64,000 bases of DNA from Lagopus muta (lineage: Eukaryota > Chordata > Aves > Galliformes > Phasianidae). Below the pieces are notes generated by a model. It saw only the letters and a list, made by a program, of their open reading frames with translations. It was not told the origin of the DNA and did not search any database. Positions 39,280-50,900 of this stretch are shown piece after piece. The position numbers and the translations under genes are program-made. The DNA is taken from NCBI RefSeq assembly GCF_023343835.1, contig NC_064436.1, forward strand, positions 54,721,883 to 54,785,882. The letters run 5' to 3'. The stretch's first letter is position 1. Each line of letters starts with the position of its first letter.

Positions 39280-39620
39280 CACAGAGGTACATATAGACAG
39301 ATGAAATCATTCCTCTCTTGGTCTGTAATAATGCTGTGCTGTGACAGGATCAAAAGCTCTAGACTTTCTTCAGTAGGTTATCTACACAACAGCTAAAACA
39401 AGCTTTTTAATGATAGAGATTCCACCAACTTCCTTCAAGCTCATCCAACTTGGCTACCTTAGAAGTTAAAAAATCCCCTCAAATACTAACACCTATTTTT
39501 GTTGCAAGCTAAGTCATTTTCTCTTGTGATGACCCTCTACCACTGGCCACAGAGAACAGTTTCCTCATAACAATAATCTAAATATGAAAAATTGTTATGT
39601 TCTGTAAGTTTTCAGAATAT
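39280..39620 (-). mobile_element. Ancient, diverged CR1/L3-like fragment
   Basis: The + strand reads like the reverse complement of an old CR1-type 3' region. It has 'gagattccaccaacttcctt', a variant of '..gttaaaaaatccc.t..atacta', then 'gttgcaagctaagtcattttctcttgtgatgacc' (quoted in parts) and 'ccactggccacagagaaca'. Divergence is much higher than in the other CR1 copies of the window. Boundaries are approximate and the family name is an inference. Confidence 0.5.
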
Positions 39621-39829
39621 TATATAAAGGGATTAACATTTATGACAGAGGCTCATGTTATTATGGATTGTAATGTAATCTCTGCAATAAATATTGTAGA
39701 CCTTCTTCCATGAACCATGCTGTATTATAAATTTGGTATTATGCTCAAGGGCTTCTCTTGTTAAGGAAAGGAAAACATATATGATTTATGATCATACAGC
39801 TCTCTGCTATCATAGCTATCATATCATAT

Positions 39830-40165
39830 AATTCAGACTAATCAAGCTCTGCCTTGAAACATTTGTTTTGCCTTTCCGCTCATTCATTCGAATGTTGTTT
39901 CAGTGCTTGAATTCTTTAATGCTTAGCAGCTTTTTAATACAAAACTTAAACTTACAGATTTGTGCCACTTGTTCTTGTGCCAACATTGACCTTTAGCTAA
40001 AGCAGGTGTTGTGGTTTTTATTCCCCCTCACTTGGACTCTTACCTGCTTGATGTACTTTTAAAGCATCAATATCCCCTCTTGGACTTTTTTATATGAGTA
40101 CAAACAGGCTTTTTTAGTCTTCACATATAATTAGGATCATTTAAAAAAGAGTATTATTGCCACTG
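39830..40165 (-). mobile_element. Second ancient CR1/L3-like fragment
   Basis: Similar diverged features recur in the same order. They include 'ttctttaatgcttagcagc', 'cttgttcttgtgccaacatt', and a stretch resembling the block '..a.catcaatatcccctcttgg.ctt' followed by 'caaacaggcttttttagtc'. The orientation matches the fragment at 39280-39620. The pair may be two insertions or a local duplication. It is too degraded for firm classification. Confidence 0.45.
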
Positions 40166-42191
40166 TAAAGAGAATTTCGCCTCATATCTGCCTTTAGATG
40201 CACTACCAAAGTATGAGATTGGTGTCTTTCCATATTTCCATAAATGAATCATTAGTACCATAATTTTAGTAACTTTGTTCCTTAGAAATACTGTAGGAAC
40301 CAAAATGCTTTAACTCGGTGAACTGAAATTTTCTATGCTTGTGTTATAATGATTGTTTGACATTCCGTGAATTGGCTTTTGAATTAGCTAGCACACCCTC
40401 AACTTTTGCTCTTAAAACATTGTAATCTGGCAGCTCTGTGGATCTAGATTTAAAAATGGAAAATATGAAGCACTGCATTCAGTTACATTCTGTAGCTGGC
40501 TGTACAGAGCACTAATGCTCTGATTTCCACTAGCTGAACATAAAAACCATTATCCTTTCTGCTGTTAGTTTTTGTAAGAAATCATGTGCAAGATAAATAG
40601 GAAAGGGAAAGAATGGAGAGAGGGGAGAGAGAGAGGAATAGAATGGGAGAAGAGTTTACTGATGAGAGTGAAAGGCAAAAAGCAATGTAAAGCGGGAATA
40701 CAGCTGAATGTAAAAACGCCAGAAAAAAATGTGGGAGCATGATTTCTCAACAGTCTCAGTCTGGGCACTGTTCTATGCCAGGGTCAGCTGTGGGGTTTTG
40801 TTGCTGTTTTTTGTTTGTGCAGTTATTTTTTTCTCTTCTGAGCTTAGAGCAGATCACTATGAGCATGTTATTTCACTTGAGATCTTAAACCTATCATCGA
40901 TTTAAAATTATATATATATACATATAAAGAAAATAGGCTTGCTGAATTATACTGTGCCAGTATTTTTCTTCAACAGACACCTATCTAATGCATTGTTTCT
41001 CAGCTGTGTTTCCTCTGAAGCTGGCTACATTTCAGGAGCAGGTGAAGTTGCTCCCTGTATGCTTTTCCTTATAAAATATTTTGCTATCTTCCAGGCTAAG
41101 AATGAAGTGCTTAAAAACTTTATTGCTGTTATTTTACATGACCTTTATGTAAATATGAAATAATATACTAACACAGTTCTGCTAATGAAATAACTTCAGT
41201 GACAGTCTAATAATGACAACAAACAATTCAATAGCAATTTAGATTATGTGATACAGATTAAGACAAGGAAGTCTCTGAGCAGCAAATCAAAGTCATGTTG
41301 AATATTACACAGTTTTAAAAAATATAACCTTGCATTAGTTTGCAGTGGCTTCCTTCTAAAATATCTGCAGTGTGACTATTACAAATGATGAATCAGAGCT
41401 AAAACATGAGATCAAAAATAGAAAAGTCTCACAAATCAAAAGTGAAATATCTAAATACTGCCACTCAGCAACCATCTCCAGTCACCTGCAGCGAACTGAA
41501 GTGAAGCCAAGGAACAGAAACAACAGCAGCAAAGAAAAAAAACCACAACACTGAAGTTTAAGGTCTGAAGGAAGCAAGCTCTTATTTTCCTTTGACAGTG
41601 AATCAAGAGTGGGACCTGCTTTCCTGAGTTCTGTTTTAAAAGCCCTAACAAAGAAGTCAAACCATATCTTGGCAGATTTATACCTGTAAACAAAGAGTAA
41701 ATTGGAGGGCTCTTTAATGGTTGTTTTCTCTTTTTGTTAGCACATACAAATTCTGACTTGTTTACTTCTTTCTGGTAAATTGAGTTGCTTTTGACCCCTA
41801 GAGAACTTATTACGTACTGTTAATTTAAAAAAATGGATTGAGTTTCAAGGAAAATAGGTTCTTGCCCTTTCCTCTCACCTTTTCAGTAACAAGGTATAAT
41901 AACAGTAACAGGCAATTTTTGCCAGTTCTCATTGTCTCCTTCCATGCAAAAGTAGGGATACACACTGCACTTCTTTTGAAGAAATGCTATGGCTGAGATT
42001 AATAGGCACAAAACTCACAATATGCAAGATTACTTTTTCTGAAAGCATTGATATTCCCTAAAATTTTGGATACTGAAAAGAGATATTAAATATAGAAGCT
42101 TCTCTGTGTCAGGGACATGTTACCTGTTAGCAGTAATAGCTTTTCTGTCTTACAATCTCATTTTGCATATTGGGTTTCCTCATATCCACCT
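40166..42191. other. AT-rich intergenic sequence, no gene recognised
   Basis: No gene is recognised. There is a purine-rich tract at about 40599-40655 and an (AT)n stretch at about 40908-40925. The open frame at 41451-41693 on the minus strand is low-complexity (Cys/Phe-rich from CAGCAG/AAC codons read in reverse) and is not credible. Confidence 0.6.
40599..40655 (+). repeat. GA-rich purine tract
   Basis: Nearly pure purine on the + strand (gaaagggaaag, gagaggggagagagagagg). It is low-complexity. Confidence 0.6.
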
Positions 42192-42792
42192 TGTGGTGGG
42201 TTGGATCCAGCTGACTTACCAGAACCTCCATATGTGCTTGCTTATCCCTCTCCCACAGTGTAATGGCAGGGAGGGAGGTAAGAAATGGGAAGAACAAAGG
42301 GGTGAAAATAAAGGCAGGAAAGTCACTGGGCAATTATTTGCAGGGGCAAAACAAACTTGGGGAGCTTATGCTAATTTACTGACAAACAGCATAAATAGTT
42401 AACTACTTGGTTTGGGTGCTGGGAAACAAAAGAGAAATGTTTAAGAAGACACACTTCTTCCCTACTTACTATGCTCAGATACTTCTTATCCTCCTCTTGT
42501 TTTTGCTACAGGTTGTACTCCACGGACTAGGTTGTAGGAAGTTGGGGTCTCTCTGCTGCTCCTTCTTTCTACTTTTCTACAGCTGCTGCTTCATTCTTAC
42601 TCATATCCTTTGCTCTGTTGTGGACTTTATCCACAGGCTTGCAGACCATTGTGATGTACTTTGCCTCAGCATCCTTCTTGAGCCTCAGTTCCTTCATCAA
42701 TTAGTGGAACATTGACAGCCTCTGAACTTCCCCAGAGGCTGCTATTACATTGTCCCCACTACCAACATCTTGCCAGCAATGCACAACGCCCA
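42192..42792 (-). mobile_element. Degenerate avian ERVL-type LTR
   Basis: The + strand resembles the reverse complement of a common avian ERVL LTR as I remember it. It begins 'tgtggtgggttgg.tccagctg' and has 'gaaagtcactgggcaattat', 'ggcaaaacaaacttgggga' and 'ctaatttactgacaaacag' (the segment that reads as a primer-rich 5' part in the sense strand). Then come 'tctctctgctgctccttctt' and the end 'gaggctgctattaca', 'ccccactaccaacatcttgcc'. No internal retroviral genes flank it, so it is a solo LTR in reverse orientation. Target duplications could not be identified with confidence and both ends are approximate. Confidence 0.62.
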
Positions 42793-42880
42793 TCAGTGTC
42801 AGAGAACTCCCAGCAGTGTGGGAGATTTCTCATTTAGAGCATAGACATTTGTAATATTTGAGTATGGATAAATTGCAGTT
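42793..42880. other. Short spacer between LTR and CR1
   Basis: About 88 bp of AT-rich sequence separates the ERVL-type LTR from the CR1 tail. Nothing else is recognised here. Confidence 0.5.
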
Positions 42881-43665
42881 CATAGCATCATAGAATATTT
42901 TATGTTGGAAGGGACCTATAAGATAATCTAATTTCAACCCCTCTGCTACAGGCAGGGACGCCTCCCACTAGACCAGCTTGCTCAATGCCCATCCAGTGCT
43001 TCCAGGGAGAGGGTACCCACAGCCTCACTGGGCAACCTGTTCCACCACCCTCACAGTAAAGAATTTCTTCCTAATATTTAGTCTAAATCTACCTTCTCCC
43101 AGTTTAAAACCATTTCCACTTTTTCTGTCACTACATACCGTTCTAAAAAGGGGGTGGCTTTCCCCAGCTTTCCTGTAGGCCCCCTTCAGCTACTGGAGGG
43201 CCACTATAATGTATCTCTGAAGCCTTCTCTTCTCTAGGCTGAAGAGTCTCAGCTCTCTCAGCCTGTCCTCATGGAGGAGGTGTTCCAGCCCTCTGATAAT
43301 CTTTGTGGTCCTCCTCTGGGCCTGCTCCAACAGATCAATGTCCTTGTGTTGAGAGCCCCAGAACTGGACACAGTACTCCAAGTCAGGTCTCACAAGAGCA
43401 GAGTAGAGGGGCAGGATTGCCTCCTTTGACCCCGTCATGTTTCTCTTGATGCAACCCAGGATACGATTTTGGCCTTCTGGGCTGTGAGTGCACACTGCCA
43501 GTTTGTGTTGGATCTTTTATCAAGCAACACCCCCAAATGCTTCTCCTCAGGGCTGCTCTTAAGCCATCCTCTGCCCAACCTGTATTTGTGCTTGGGATTG
43601 CTGTGATCCAGGTGCAGGACCTTGCACATGACCTTCCTGGATTTCATTAGATTGGGATGGGCTCA
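42881..43665 (-). mobile_element. CR1 LINE, 3' ~0.8 kb
   Basis: The + strand opens with 'catagcatcatagaatattt' (tail repeats), then 'tgttggaagggacctataag', 'aggcagggacgcctcccacta', 'ccagggagagggtacccacagcctc' (in part) and 'cagtaaagaatttcttcctaa'. It continues through the coding 3' part of ORF2 to 'gcaggaccttgcacatgacct'. It is one of the better preserved copies, truncated within the reverse-transcriptase thumb region. It lies 4-5 kb upstream of the KCNIP4 CpG island. Confidence 0.95.
43190..43647 (-). pseudogene. CR1 ORF2 C-terminal remnant, frameshifted
   Basis: Two overlapping minus-strand frames (43435-43647 and 43190-43495) together cover the end of CR1 ORF2. The first carries VLHLDHSN..KYRLG, 'W..SSPEEKHLGVLLD' and 'CALTAQKA'. 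The second carries 'ILGCIKRNM', 'ILPLYSALVRPDLEYCVQFW', 'DLLEQAQRR' and 'RELRLFSLEKRRL'. A frameshift inside the overlap breaks the protein. There is no catalytic palm domain in this truncated copy, so no activity is possible. Confidence 0.88.
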
Positions 43666-46456
43666 ACACAGTGTTTTCTGATTTAGAGTACACATGCGTG
43701 TATTTTTTTTTCTTGGATGCATCCTTACACAATATAATTTAAAAATAAACACAATATACTTCTGAGAGCAAAAATACTCTTAGAAATCTGTTGTTGCAGT
43801 CTTTCTTTCTCATGCCTGAATAAAAAGTAGAAATGGTATTTTAGTGCTTTTTGGAGAAGATTATTCTGATTCAGTTTTTAGTTTTGTTTTTTTTTTTCCT
43901 GTTTCGTTGTCTGCTTAACCTTCTTGCAAAAAATATCGTAAATAGCATGCAGTATAAGCTGAATGACAAACCACAAACTTCTGAAGAAAGAGAAAGCTCC
44001 CACCTGGAGGGCCATTCTCCAGCAGAGGAAGCACTGCAAGAATAAATGGCTTCTCAGGAAGCCTTCAGCGGATAGGTGCTTTGAATTTTTTGGGGTTTAT
44101 TCTGGTTCTATTCAACTGCTTAATTATAAATTATTCATTTACTTACTGCAAATGCAATTTGGGTTGCTGAACTACTGTGTTAGCCCTTTGCGGATGTCCC
44201 GGGACCAATGGGGCAGTAGAAGAGGCTGAAAGGACAGAATCTTTGGATAATCGTATGCACCTACTGAGTCTGAGTCTTTCACATCCGCACAAATAAGTAG
44301 GAGAAAAATCTCTGATAGGAACATATTAGCAGCAGAAATAACGACGGATAATTTTTACTTGCGTAAGGTTTCTTATTTTTCTTTCCTTTGGATGAAAATG
44401 CCTCCTTATTCCTAGGCTAGCTTCCTAATTTAGTAATTAAATTTATTATGTATTTCAAACAGTTGTGGAAATCAGAGCTTCATTTGGGCATCTGAATCAT
44501 AATCTTGTTAAGTCTTTTCAATTAGTTTATATTTGAGTGTAATAGAAATGTGCTGATTCAGCTTCTAATTAAAGAAATAAGATGGAAGCTACATCAACTA
44601 TGTCAAGAAGAAAAGATTAACGTTATCATAGATGCCTAGAAGAAATCTTAATGTATATGTACCATTAAATCTATGAGCAATATTTTACCAGCATTTAGCT
44701 CTAAAGAAGAATCTGAAATAAATGAGAAAGAAAGGAAGAAATTATTTATTTTGAAAAATAGAAACTAGAATGAAACTTTATATTCACAAAAATGTAATTA
44801 TGTGTTGAAATGTAATTATATAGAAAAGATGAAATCAGAGTTGATGTCAGTTTTTACTGAATGTTATATAGAGCAGATACATGGACTTGACATGCTAATT
44901 GGAGGAAACTGAATCAGGTTTGGTAAATAATAATAATAAAAAAATTTGCCCTTTAAAGCAAATGTGGGGGGAAAAAAAACCAACAAACAACAAAAACAAA
45001 ATGGCAAAAGAACCAACAGCACATTCTAAACTATGTTGTGTTTTACACAGAGCATCAAATTGTTTGCATCTTTAATCTTTATATATGGCAACTATTGCCA
45101 ATCCTTATCATAACATAAATGCTCAGTGGTTAAAAATCTGCACAGTTCTATTGCTGCTATAGTTTATGAAGTCAGAAAATTGTATTAATTTACATGAAAT
45201 TATATTTTGTCATACTTTCAAATAAGCTTTCATTTTTTGAGTATTGCATCCCTAATTTGTAAGTAATTAGTAAATATTACGAAAATGTTTAGCTTTCACT
45301 GGTAGCAGTGGTGAAACAAGAAAATGGGTATTTAGAATGTGAGAGGAAAATTAAACAGTCAAAAACTGGAGAAGTTCAAAAGAAAGCTCAGGGAAGTCAG
45401 CGACATTTTCCATTGGAATTCTTTAAATCCTAAGAGAGAAAAAAGAAAAACCCAGGCAGAGGAAAATGATCAAATTATTTTAAGCAAGACCCGTCAAGAA
45501 GAACAGGAGATGAACAAGTAGGTGGCAACAAAGAGAGAGAGATTAGAAAAATGAAGGAAATAAGCTTGAGAGAAGCATGTAGATTTATGGACAGAGTTCA
45601 GTTTATTTGGGTCACTTTCCCTTGCTTCAGACACAATTGATCATAAAGGTTCCTCACCCTACCTTCTCTGTACAAATTTGGTACTCAGATGCTGTAGAGA
45701 TTACATTCTGCTCTCTCTGCTTGTATCAATCTTAAATGGCAACTGCAAAGGTATTTTTGATGCATTACCACCATTCTTTTCCAAGCTGGCTCTGTTATGA
45801 CCAGCTACTCCTGTATATTTAGATTGTTTTTGTAACTCACAGAGTTTTGATAAAATGTTGGGGTACAGCAAAGTGAACAAAAGGAAGTGAGAGCCGCAAG
45901 TCAGAACTGCCTCACTCCAAACACTACACATAAATGACAACAAGGACACTTGCAAAATTGTGATGAATTCAAGTTAGGTAGTTTAGCTTCTTGATAATCA
46001 GCTAGGTTGAGTCTTGATGATGAAAGCATATCCTGGTGTCTCTCCTGACTACTCCAAATTTCTCTCAGGAAGGAGAGCCATATTCTGAATAGCTGAGGAT
46101 TCTCCTAATAGAAGGGAAATTTTTTGATGATGTGTGGCAGATATAGTACTCTGAATGTCAACTCTTCACAGTCTTTCCTAAGCCTGTAGCAATGCGTTTT
46201 TTTTTTTTAAAAACAAAAAAATCACTTGGCAGAAGCGACACAACACTGAGTGGTTATTGGCTAGTTAAACTACACTGTAGTTCTGTTGGCCCATTCTAGG
46301 TCTCAGTCATCCCATCATTTTGGAGTGACATAAGTTTGTCCCAGGGAACAATAGAGAATAGGATTATTTTCCCTAGCACATTTGTTGGCAGTACAGTGTA
46401 GAAATTATTCCTTTATCTTTCAGTTTATAAGAATCTTCAAAGTATCAAAAATAATA
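43666..46456. other. AT-rich intergenic sequence, no gene recognised
   Basis: I recognise no gene or repeat family. T-rich (43889-43899) and A-rich (44970-45000, 'aaccaacaaacaacaaaaacaaa'-like) runs occur. The rest is ordinary AT-rich sequence. Distal regulatory elements for KCNIP4 could lie here but cannot be seen without comparison to other species. Confidence 0.55.
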
Positions 46457-46745
46457 ATAGAATTATAGAATTGCTTGCTTGGAAAACACCTTCAAGATCA
46501 TCAAGTTCAATTGCAACCTAACCATACTATCCTAACTCTGACAACATTCCACTAAATCATGTCCCTAAGCATCACATCCAAACGGTTTTTAAAGACATCT
46601 AGGGATGGTGACTCATCCACCTCCCTGGGTGGCCTATTCCAGTGCTTAACAACCCTTCCTGTAAAGAAGTTTTTCCTGATATCCAACCTAAACCTCCCCT
46701 GGTGTAGCTTGTGTCCATTTCTCCTTGTTCTGTCACCAAGAATAA
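46457..46745 (-). mobile_element. CR1 LINE 3' end fragment
   Basis: The + strand begins with diverged tail repeats 'atagaattatagaattg', then 'ttggaaaacaccttcaagatc', 'catgtccctaagcatcacatc', 'tttttaaagacatctagggatgg' (in part), 'actcatccacctccctggg' and 'ttcctgatatccaacctaa', ending near 'ccttgttctgtcacc'. It is a different subfamily from the 35791 and 42881 copies because the 'catgtccctaag' block replaces the 'gggcagggacacc' block. It is truncated and non-coding. Confidence 0.9.
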
Positions 46746-47329
46746 TGTTTAAGATTTTAGGTAGTGAAACCTATAACCTTTATTTGCCTTGAAAAATTGA
46801 CTGTGATAGTCAGGGAATGCATGCAAACAAACAAAAAAACTGGAATTTCTGAAACAAGTTATTACTCGCATAAAAGAAAACAGCAGTAAAGACCAAGGGG
46901 CTCTCCACATAGAAGTGAACTGGGAGAGCTGCCATAGTGAAGGCATTTTCTAATGATATGTTGTGGAAAGTCTTTAACAATTAGAGGTGCTATGACTGTC
47001 TCTTAAACTCCATTTTCTATTTGCTTTAAGTGCAACAGCCAAACCTTTTCCTGATATCACAGGGTAACATCTCACTGTTTTTAGTGGGATTATCTGAATT
47101 TCCTTCAAAGGGCCCAGGCAAATAACTTCCATCAGGTGTTTCTCTGCTGCATGTGTGCCTACCTAGATTTCATATCCTATGGTACCATTTTCCATAATTT
47201 GGTTAAAAAGCACGTTTTCTAAGCGAGGACTGGGTTTGATGCGTGATACGCACTCAGCTCTGCATTGATAGCCGGTGATGTTGCTGGCACTGGCTCTGTA
47301 GGCGCTGTGATCCACAGGAGCTGTTCCCA
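46746..47329. other. Upstream flank of the CpG island
   Basis: Composition shifts from AT-rich to GC-rich toward 47330. No element is recognised. It may hold proximal regulatory sequence of KCNIP4, but no motif stands out. Confidence 0.45.
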
Positions 47330-47910
47330 AAGTCCCCGTGGGCTGTGGCGATGCCCCCAGCCCGTGCCCCCACCCCTCGTGGTATGTAACGTCCCCAACG
47401 CGAGGGCTCGGCACCATGCGAGTCCCGACAACCGAGACAGGGCGTTAACAGGTGATGCACAACCACCTGTGTGAAGCCGCTGGGCGGCCCTCCCGGGCTC
47501 TCTCAGAGCACTCCCCACGATAGACCCAGCTCCCCAGGGGGCTCCGCTCGGCTTCCTCCTCGGCGCACGAGGCGGGCAGGGAGGCCGGCCTCGCGGGGCA
47601 CAGGCTGAGGCGGCGGCCCCGAGCCCTGCGGCCCGCCCCGCGCCGCCGCGGGTGGCGGGGGAGGTGCCGCTGCCGCCGAGGCGGGGCCCCGCTCCGCTCC
47701 GCCGCGCCCGGCCCGCACCGTTCCGCTCTGTCCGCGGCCCCTTTCTGGCTCCGCGGCTCCGGCGCGGCGCTGCTGCCGCGCTCCCCCGCCGCGGTTCCAG
47801 GCGCCTCCCGCCTCCCAGCATGAATGTGAGGAGGGTGGAGAGCATCTCGGCTCAGCTGGAGGAGGCCAGCTCTACAGGCGGTAGGACGGGAGCGGCGTGG
47901 GGGCGCGGAG
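47330..47910 (+). promoter_or_regulatory. KCNIP4: CpG island: KCNIP4 promoter and 5' leader
   Basis: The region is extremely GC-rich and CpG-dense, in sharp contrast to AT-rich flanks. It contains Sp1-type GC boxes, for example GGGCGG at 47482-47487, its complement CCGCCC at 47633-47638, and GGCGGGG at 47680-47686. No TATA box is evident, which fits a CpG-island promoter with dispersed start sites. It ends just after the first coding exon and donor site, the usual layout for a neuronal gene's first exon. The transcription start cannot be placed from sequence alone. The island probably also covers the first part of intron 1. Antisense or bidirectional transcription is possible but not shown. 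Confidence 0.85.
47820..47880 (+). CDS. KCNIP4: KCNIP4 first coding exon (long N-terminal isoform), partial gene
   Basis: The ATG at 47820 opens a 61-nt coding stretch of 20 codons plus one base. It reads MNVRRVESIS, then AQLEEASSTG, with the next Gly codon split across the splice site. This matches, residue for residue as I recall it, the N-terminus of the long KChIP4 isoform of vertebrates. KChIP4 is an EF-hand protein that binds the N-terminus of Kv4 (KCND2/KCND3) channels and tunes their surface expression and A-type current inactivation; the variable N-terminus sets the isoform's effect. The EF hands and the rest of the protein are encoded by exons beyond this window. The start codon has A at -3. 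The donor GCG|GTAGGA at 47881 gives a phase-1 intron. There is no signal peptide or membrane segment in this piece. Confidence 0.93.
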
Positions 47911-47914
47911 CTTG

Positions 47915-47936
47915 TTTATTTATTTATTTATTTATT
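47915..47936 (+). repeat. (TTTA)5 microsatellite near donor site
   Basis: About five TTTA units begin 34 bp into intron 1, at the abrupt GC-to-AT transition that ends the CpG island. Confidence 0.9.
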
Positions 47937-50900
47937 GTAGTTATTTTGGGGTTTTTCCCTTTACCTTTAAGTAGCAGGTCTCGCAACTTGGCGTGGGGCT
48001 TGTAGGGGGAGCTGCCTGCTTGCATGGGGTACATGCATCTGTGCTGTTTTGGAAAAATGTGTGCGCCTGTGGGGACGGGAAGCAAACGCTTAATGCCGGG
48101 GGTCTCGAGCTGAGACGAGCTGAACGCTTTGCAAAAACCAGCCGTAAGGTGCCCGCTGTTGCCGACCTGGTACTTTTGCCTTCACTGAAAATAGCCAGGG
48201 CTGAGAATAGACCTCCGGAGGCACCACACACCGAACTCCCGAGAGGTAATGTGGTCAGTCCCACGTTCACGTTTCTGCTTTAGTCTCATTGGTATCTTCT
48301 CGATGCTTAAATAACAACTACCTGATGGAGAGCAGCGTGCTCTGGTAAGCTAGGGGCTATCTGCTGCCTTTCTCTCCTCAGCGTTGCAATGTGGAATACA
48401 CCTGAGAAGGATTGCAAAATAACTTGTGTTTAGGGGAGGAGAAGAGCAAACTTTGCTGTCTTCCATCACTACCAGGGTGTTAAGAGCTGTTCTGTCAACA
48501 TCCGAAAGAAACATTTGTTTAGAAATGAAGCTGTGTGAATTCACTGTGCGTGACATTCTGCTGCCCTGTTTGATATAAAGTGGTTAAGCAGAGGAAGATT
48601 GGAGGATTAATGAATAATTTGCAAAATAGCCAGTCAGAAATAAGGAAAGTTGTTCTCTAAGACAGGATAGAAAACTGTTTCGTGTTTCCTTCTGTGTTGC
48701 TAGATTTCTCGTAAACTATGTGATGCCAGTGCACAGTAACAGCCTTGTTGTGAAGTTGCTTGAGAGACAGCAGTGTTCCCCCTTTGTTTTTTCATGTTCC
48801 AAAGTAGTCTTTCAGATTGTCAGAAGAGGCTCAGCTTCATGTCCTCTGTTGGATTGCGCTCAGCTTTTCACTCTCCTTACTGCTGTAGATGCACTTGCAC
48901 GTTAGTTTAGCCCTTCGTATAGGGTACAGGATCACTTGCCTTGGGAATAGAGAACTTTTGTTCTGAGTGCGCAATTAGTTTTAGGCTACCGGCTCAATTG
49001 ATAAACTATCTGTTAAATTCTTCAGAAAAACATACACTACAGGAATCCAGCAAAGGATTCAGCCATTAGTGTGATTCTTCTTACTGCTTTTCCAATCACA
49101 GCCCCAAAATTGGAATGAAGGCATTTTCCTCTCCATATAACCCTGTCAGCCTTACAGCTCTTCTCTGTTATGTATCAGAAAGTCACTGTTTTTCCATCCC
49201 GTGTTCTTCATCACTGATGAGTGCTGGCGCCTGTGGTACACCAACGGGACTGGTTGGCTAAACACAACTCGGGTCATAACTCAGACACTGTGGGATTTGC
49301 ACAGCTGCTATTGAGGCATAGTTTGTTTTATGGGTCGTTGCTGTAGGTGTTGAAGCATAAAGTGCTTGCAGCTTAATGTTTCATCTTATGGGTTTAGATA
49401 TAGTAACAAGAAAGCATCTTATGTAAACTGGGGAGATATGGTCTGAATCAATGCCATACAAATCATATGATATATCAAGATGGTATTTTTACATAAAATG
49501 TTTTCAGTTGAGCTATATATTGTTTGTGTTCTGTGTTGGTTCTCTTGATATGCATGCCTTGTCAGTTTTAGAACGGAACAATGGATTTGATTTATTTTAA
49601 ACTTGTGATGGTCAGAGCCAACATACACTTTTGCACTGTTCAAAAGTAAAAAGCAAAATGTGATTGGAACATGAGTTACTGTAGGAAAAGCGTCTCTCAG
49701 AAATTTGTTCTTATGCCAGAAGTGGAAAAAATAAAGACAAAAATGACAGTGCTAAAAGCAAATTCTCTTTTAGGAGATCACCACTCAACATATACTCACT
49801 GCTCAGTCTCACCGCTGGCTTGATTTTTAAAGAAGCTTTACGCTCTGGGCTTCTTTCTTATATGAGAAAGCGCACTTGTGTTCATCTTCTCAAAAATTTT
49901 AATTCTTTTTGGTCTAAACTTCCCAGTCCACCTTTCTTTTCTCCAGTTGTCTATCTCCAGGCTTGCAGTCCTTTTCCAGGGCCAATAGCATTTCAGAATG
50001 TGTTTGTTGGTTACTTAATGGGCAAGTTTTCAATAGATTTGCTCTCACTATTTCTCTTTAAATATAAACTATCAATTAAAAAGTAGTATTTTAAGTATTG
50101 TGTCTGCAGCAGAGGGGTTTGCTGCATGGGAATCAGAAAATGTAACCAATGGAAGTGTAATTGTATATCTGCTTCATTTTTCCATGCAAAGTAAAGCCAA
50201 AGTAATGCACAGGCAGATTGAACTTTGCAAATTATTAGCAAAAGCAGGAAACATTTTGTACCTTTAAATGAGTAATGATGCCCTTTGGCTGCTCTTCCTC
50301 TTACATTTACCATATTGCAGCTTGGAGGACATCTTTTGTATTCAAGCTAGTGTTGGCTGAAGCACCACTGGGAGTTGTTGAGTAAGAAAATGTTTCCTGT
50401 CTGAAATATTCAACCATTGTAAGGGTGAACTGTTTCATCCATTGGCCCCATGAAAGTCTTTATCCATGTCTTTTCTGTGAGGCATTTGTGTTTGTGCTAG
50501 TGGCAGCCAAAACTCATCTGTTACCAGGTAAAGGCAATAAAGTGTCTTGGCAAAACCAATAGAGCAGAGGGAAATTATTCTTACCCACGGAATTGTTTCT
50601 AGTAATTTAACCATGTGATGTCTTGCGTGTTGAATATCTAGGACAAATTTAAGCGGCTGTGAATGGTAATATTTGTAAGGCATTATCAGGGTTACTCTTT
50701 GCTTTACTGTAGGATATCACAAATTCAAAATGGGGATTGTGCTGACCAGTAACCATTTTCTTATTCGTACAACAGAAATCTTTACAAAAGTAGTGAATTT
50801 TTTTAATGACAAGTCTTAAAGTTTTCTGTGTAGTGAGACAGGGCAGTCTCAAATGCTGCATGTAGGAAAGAGATTGTGCATAATGTAGAAATGACAACAG

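Noticed and set aside
47219-47845. A 208-codon minus-strand open frame across the CpG island, with other overlapping frames on both strands
   Set aside because: GC-rich sequence has few stop codons, so long frames on both strands are expected. The translation is Arg/Gly/Pro/Ala-rich low complexity with no domain, and it overlaps the supported KCNIP4 exon on the other strand.
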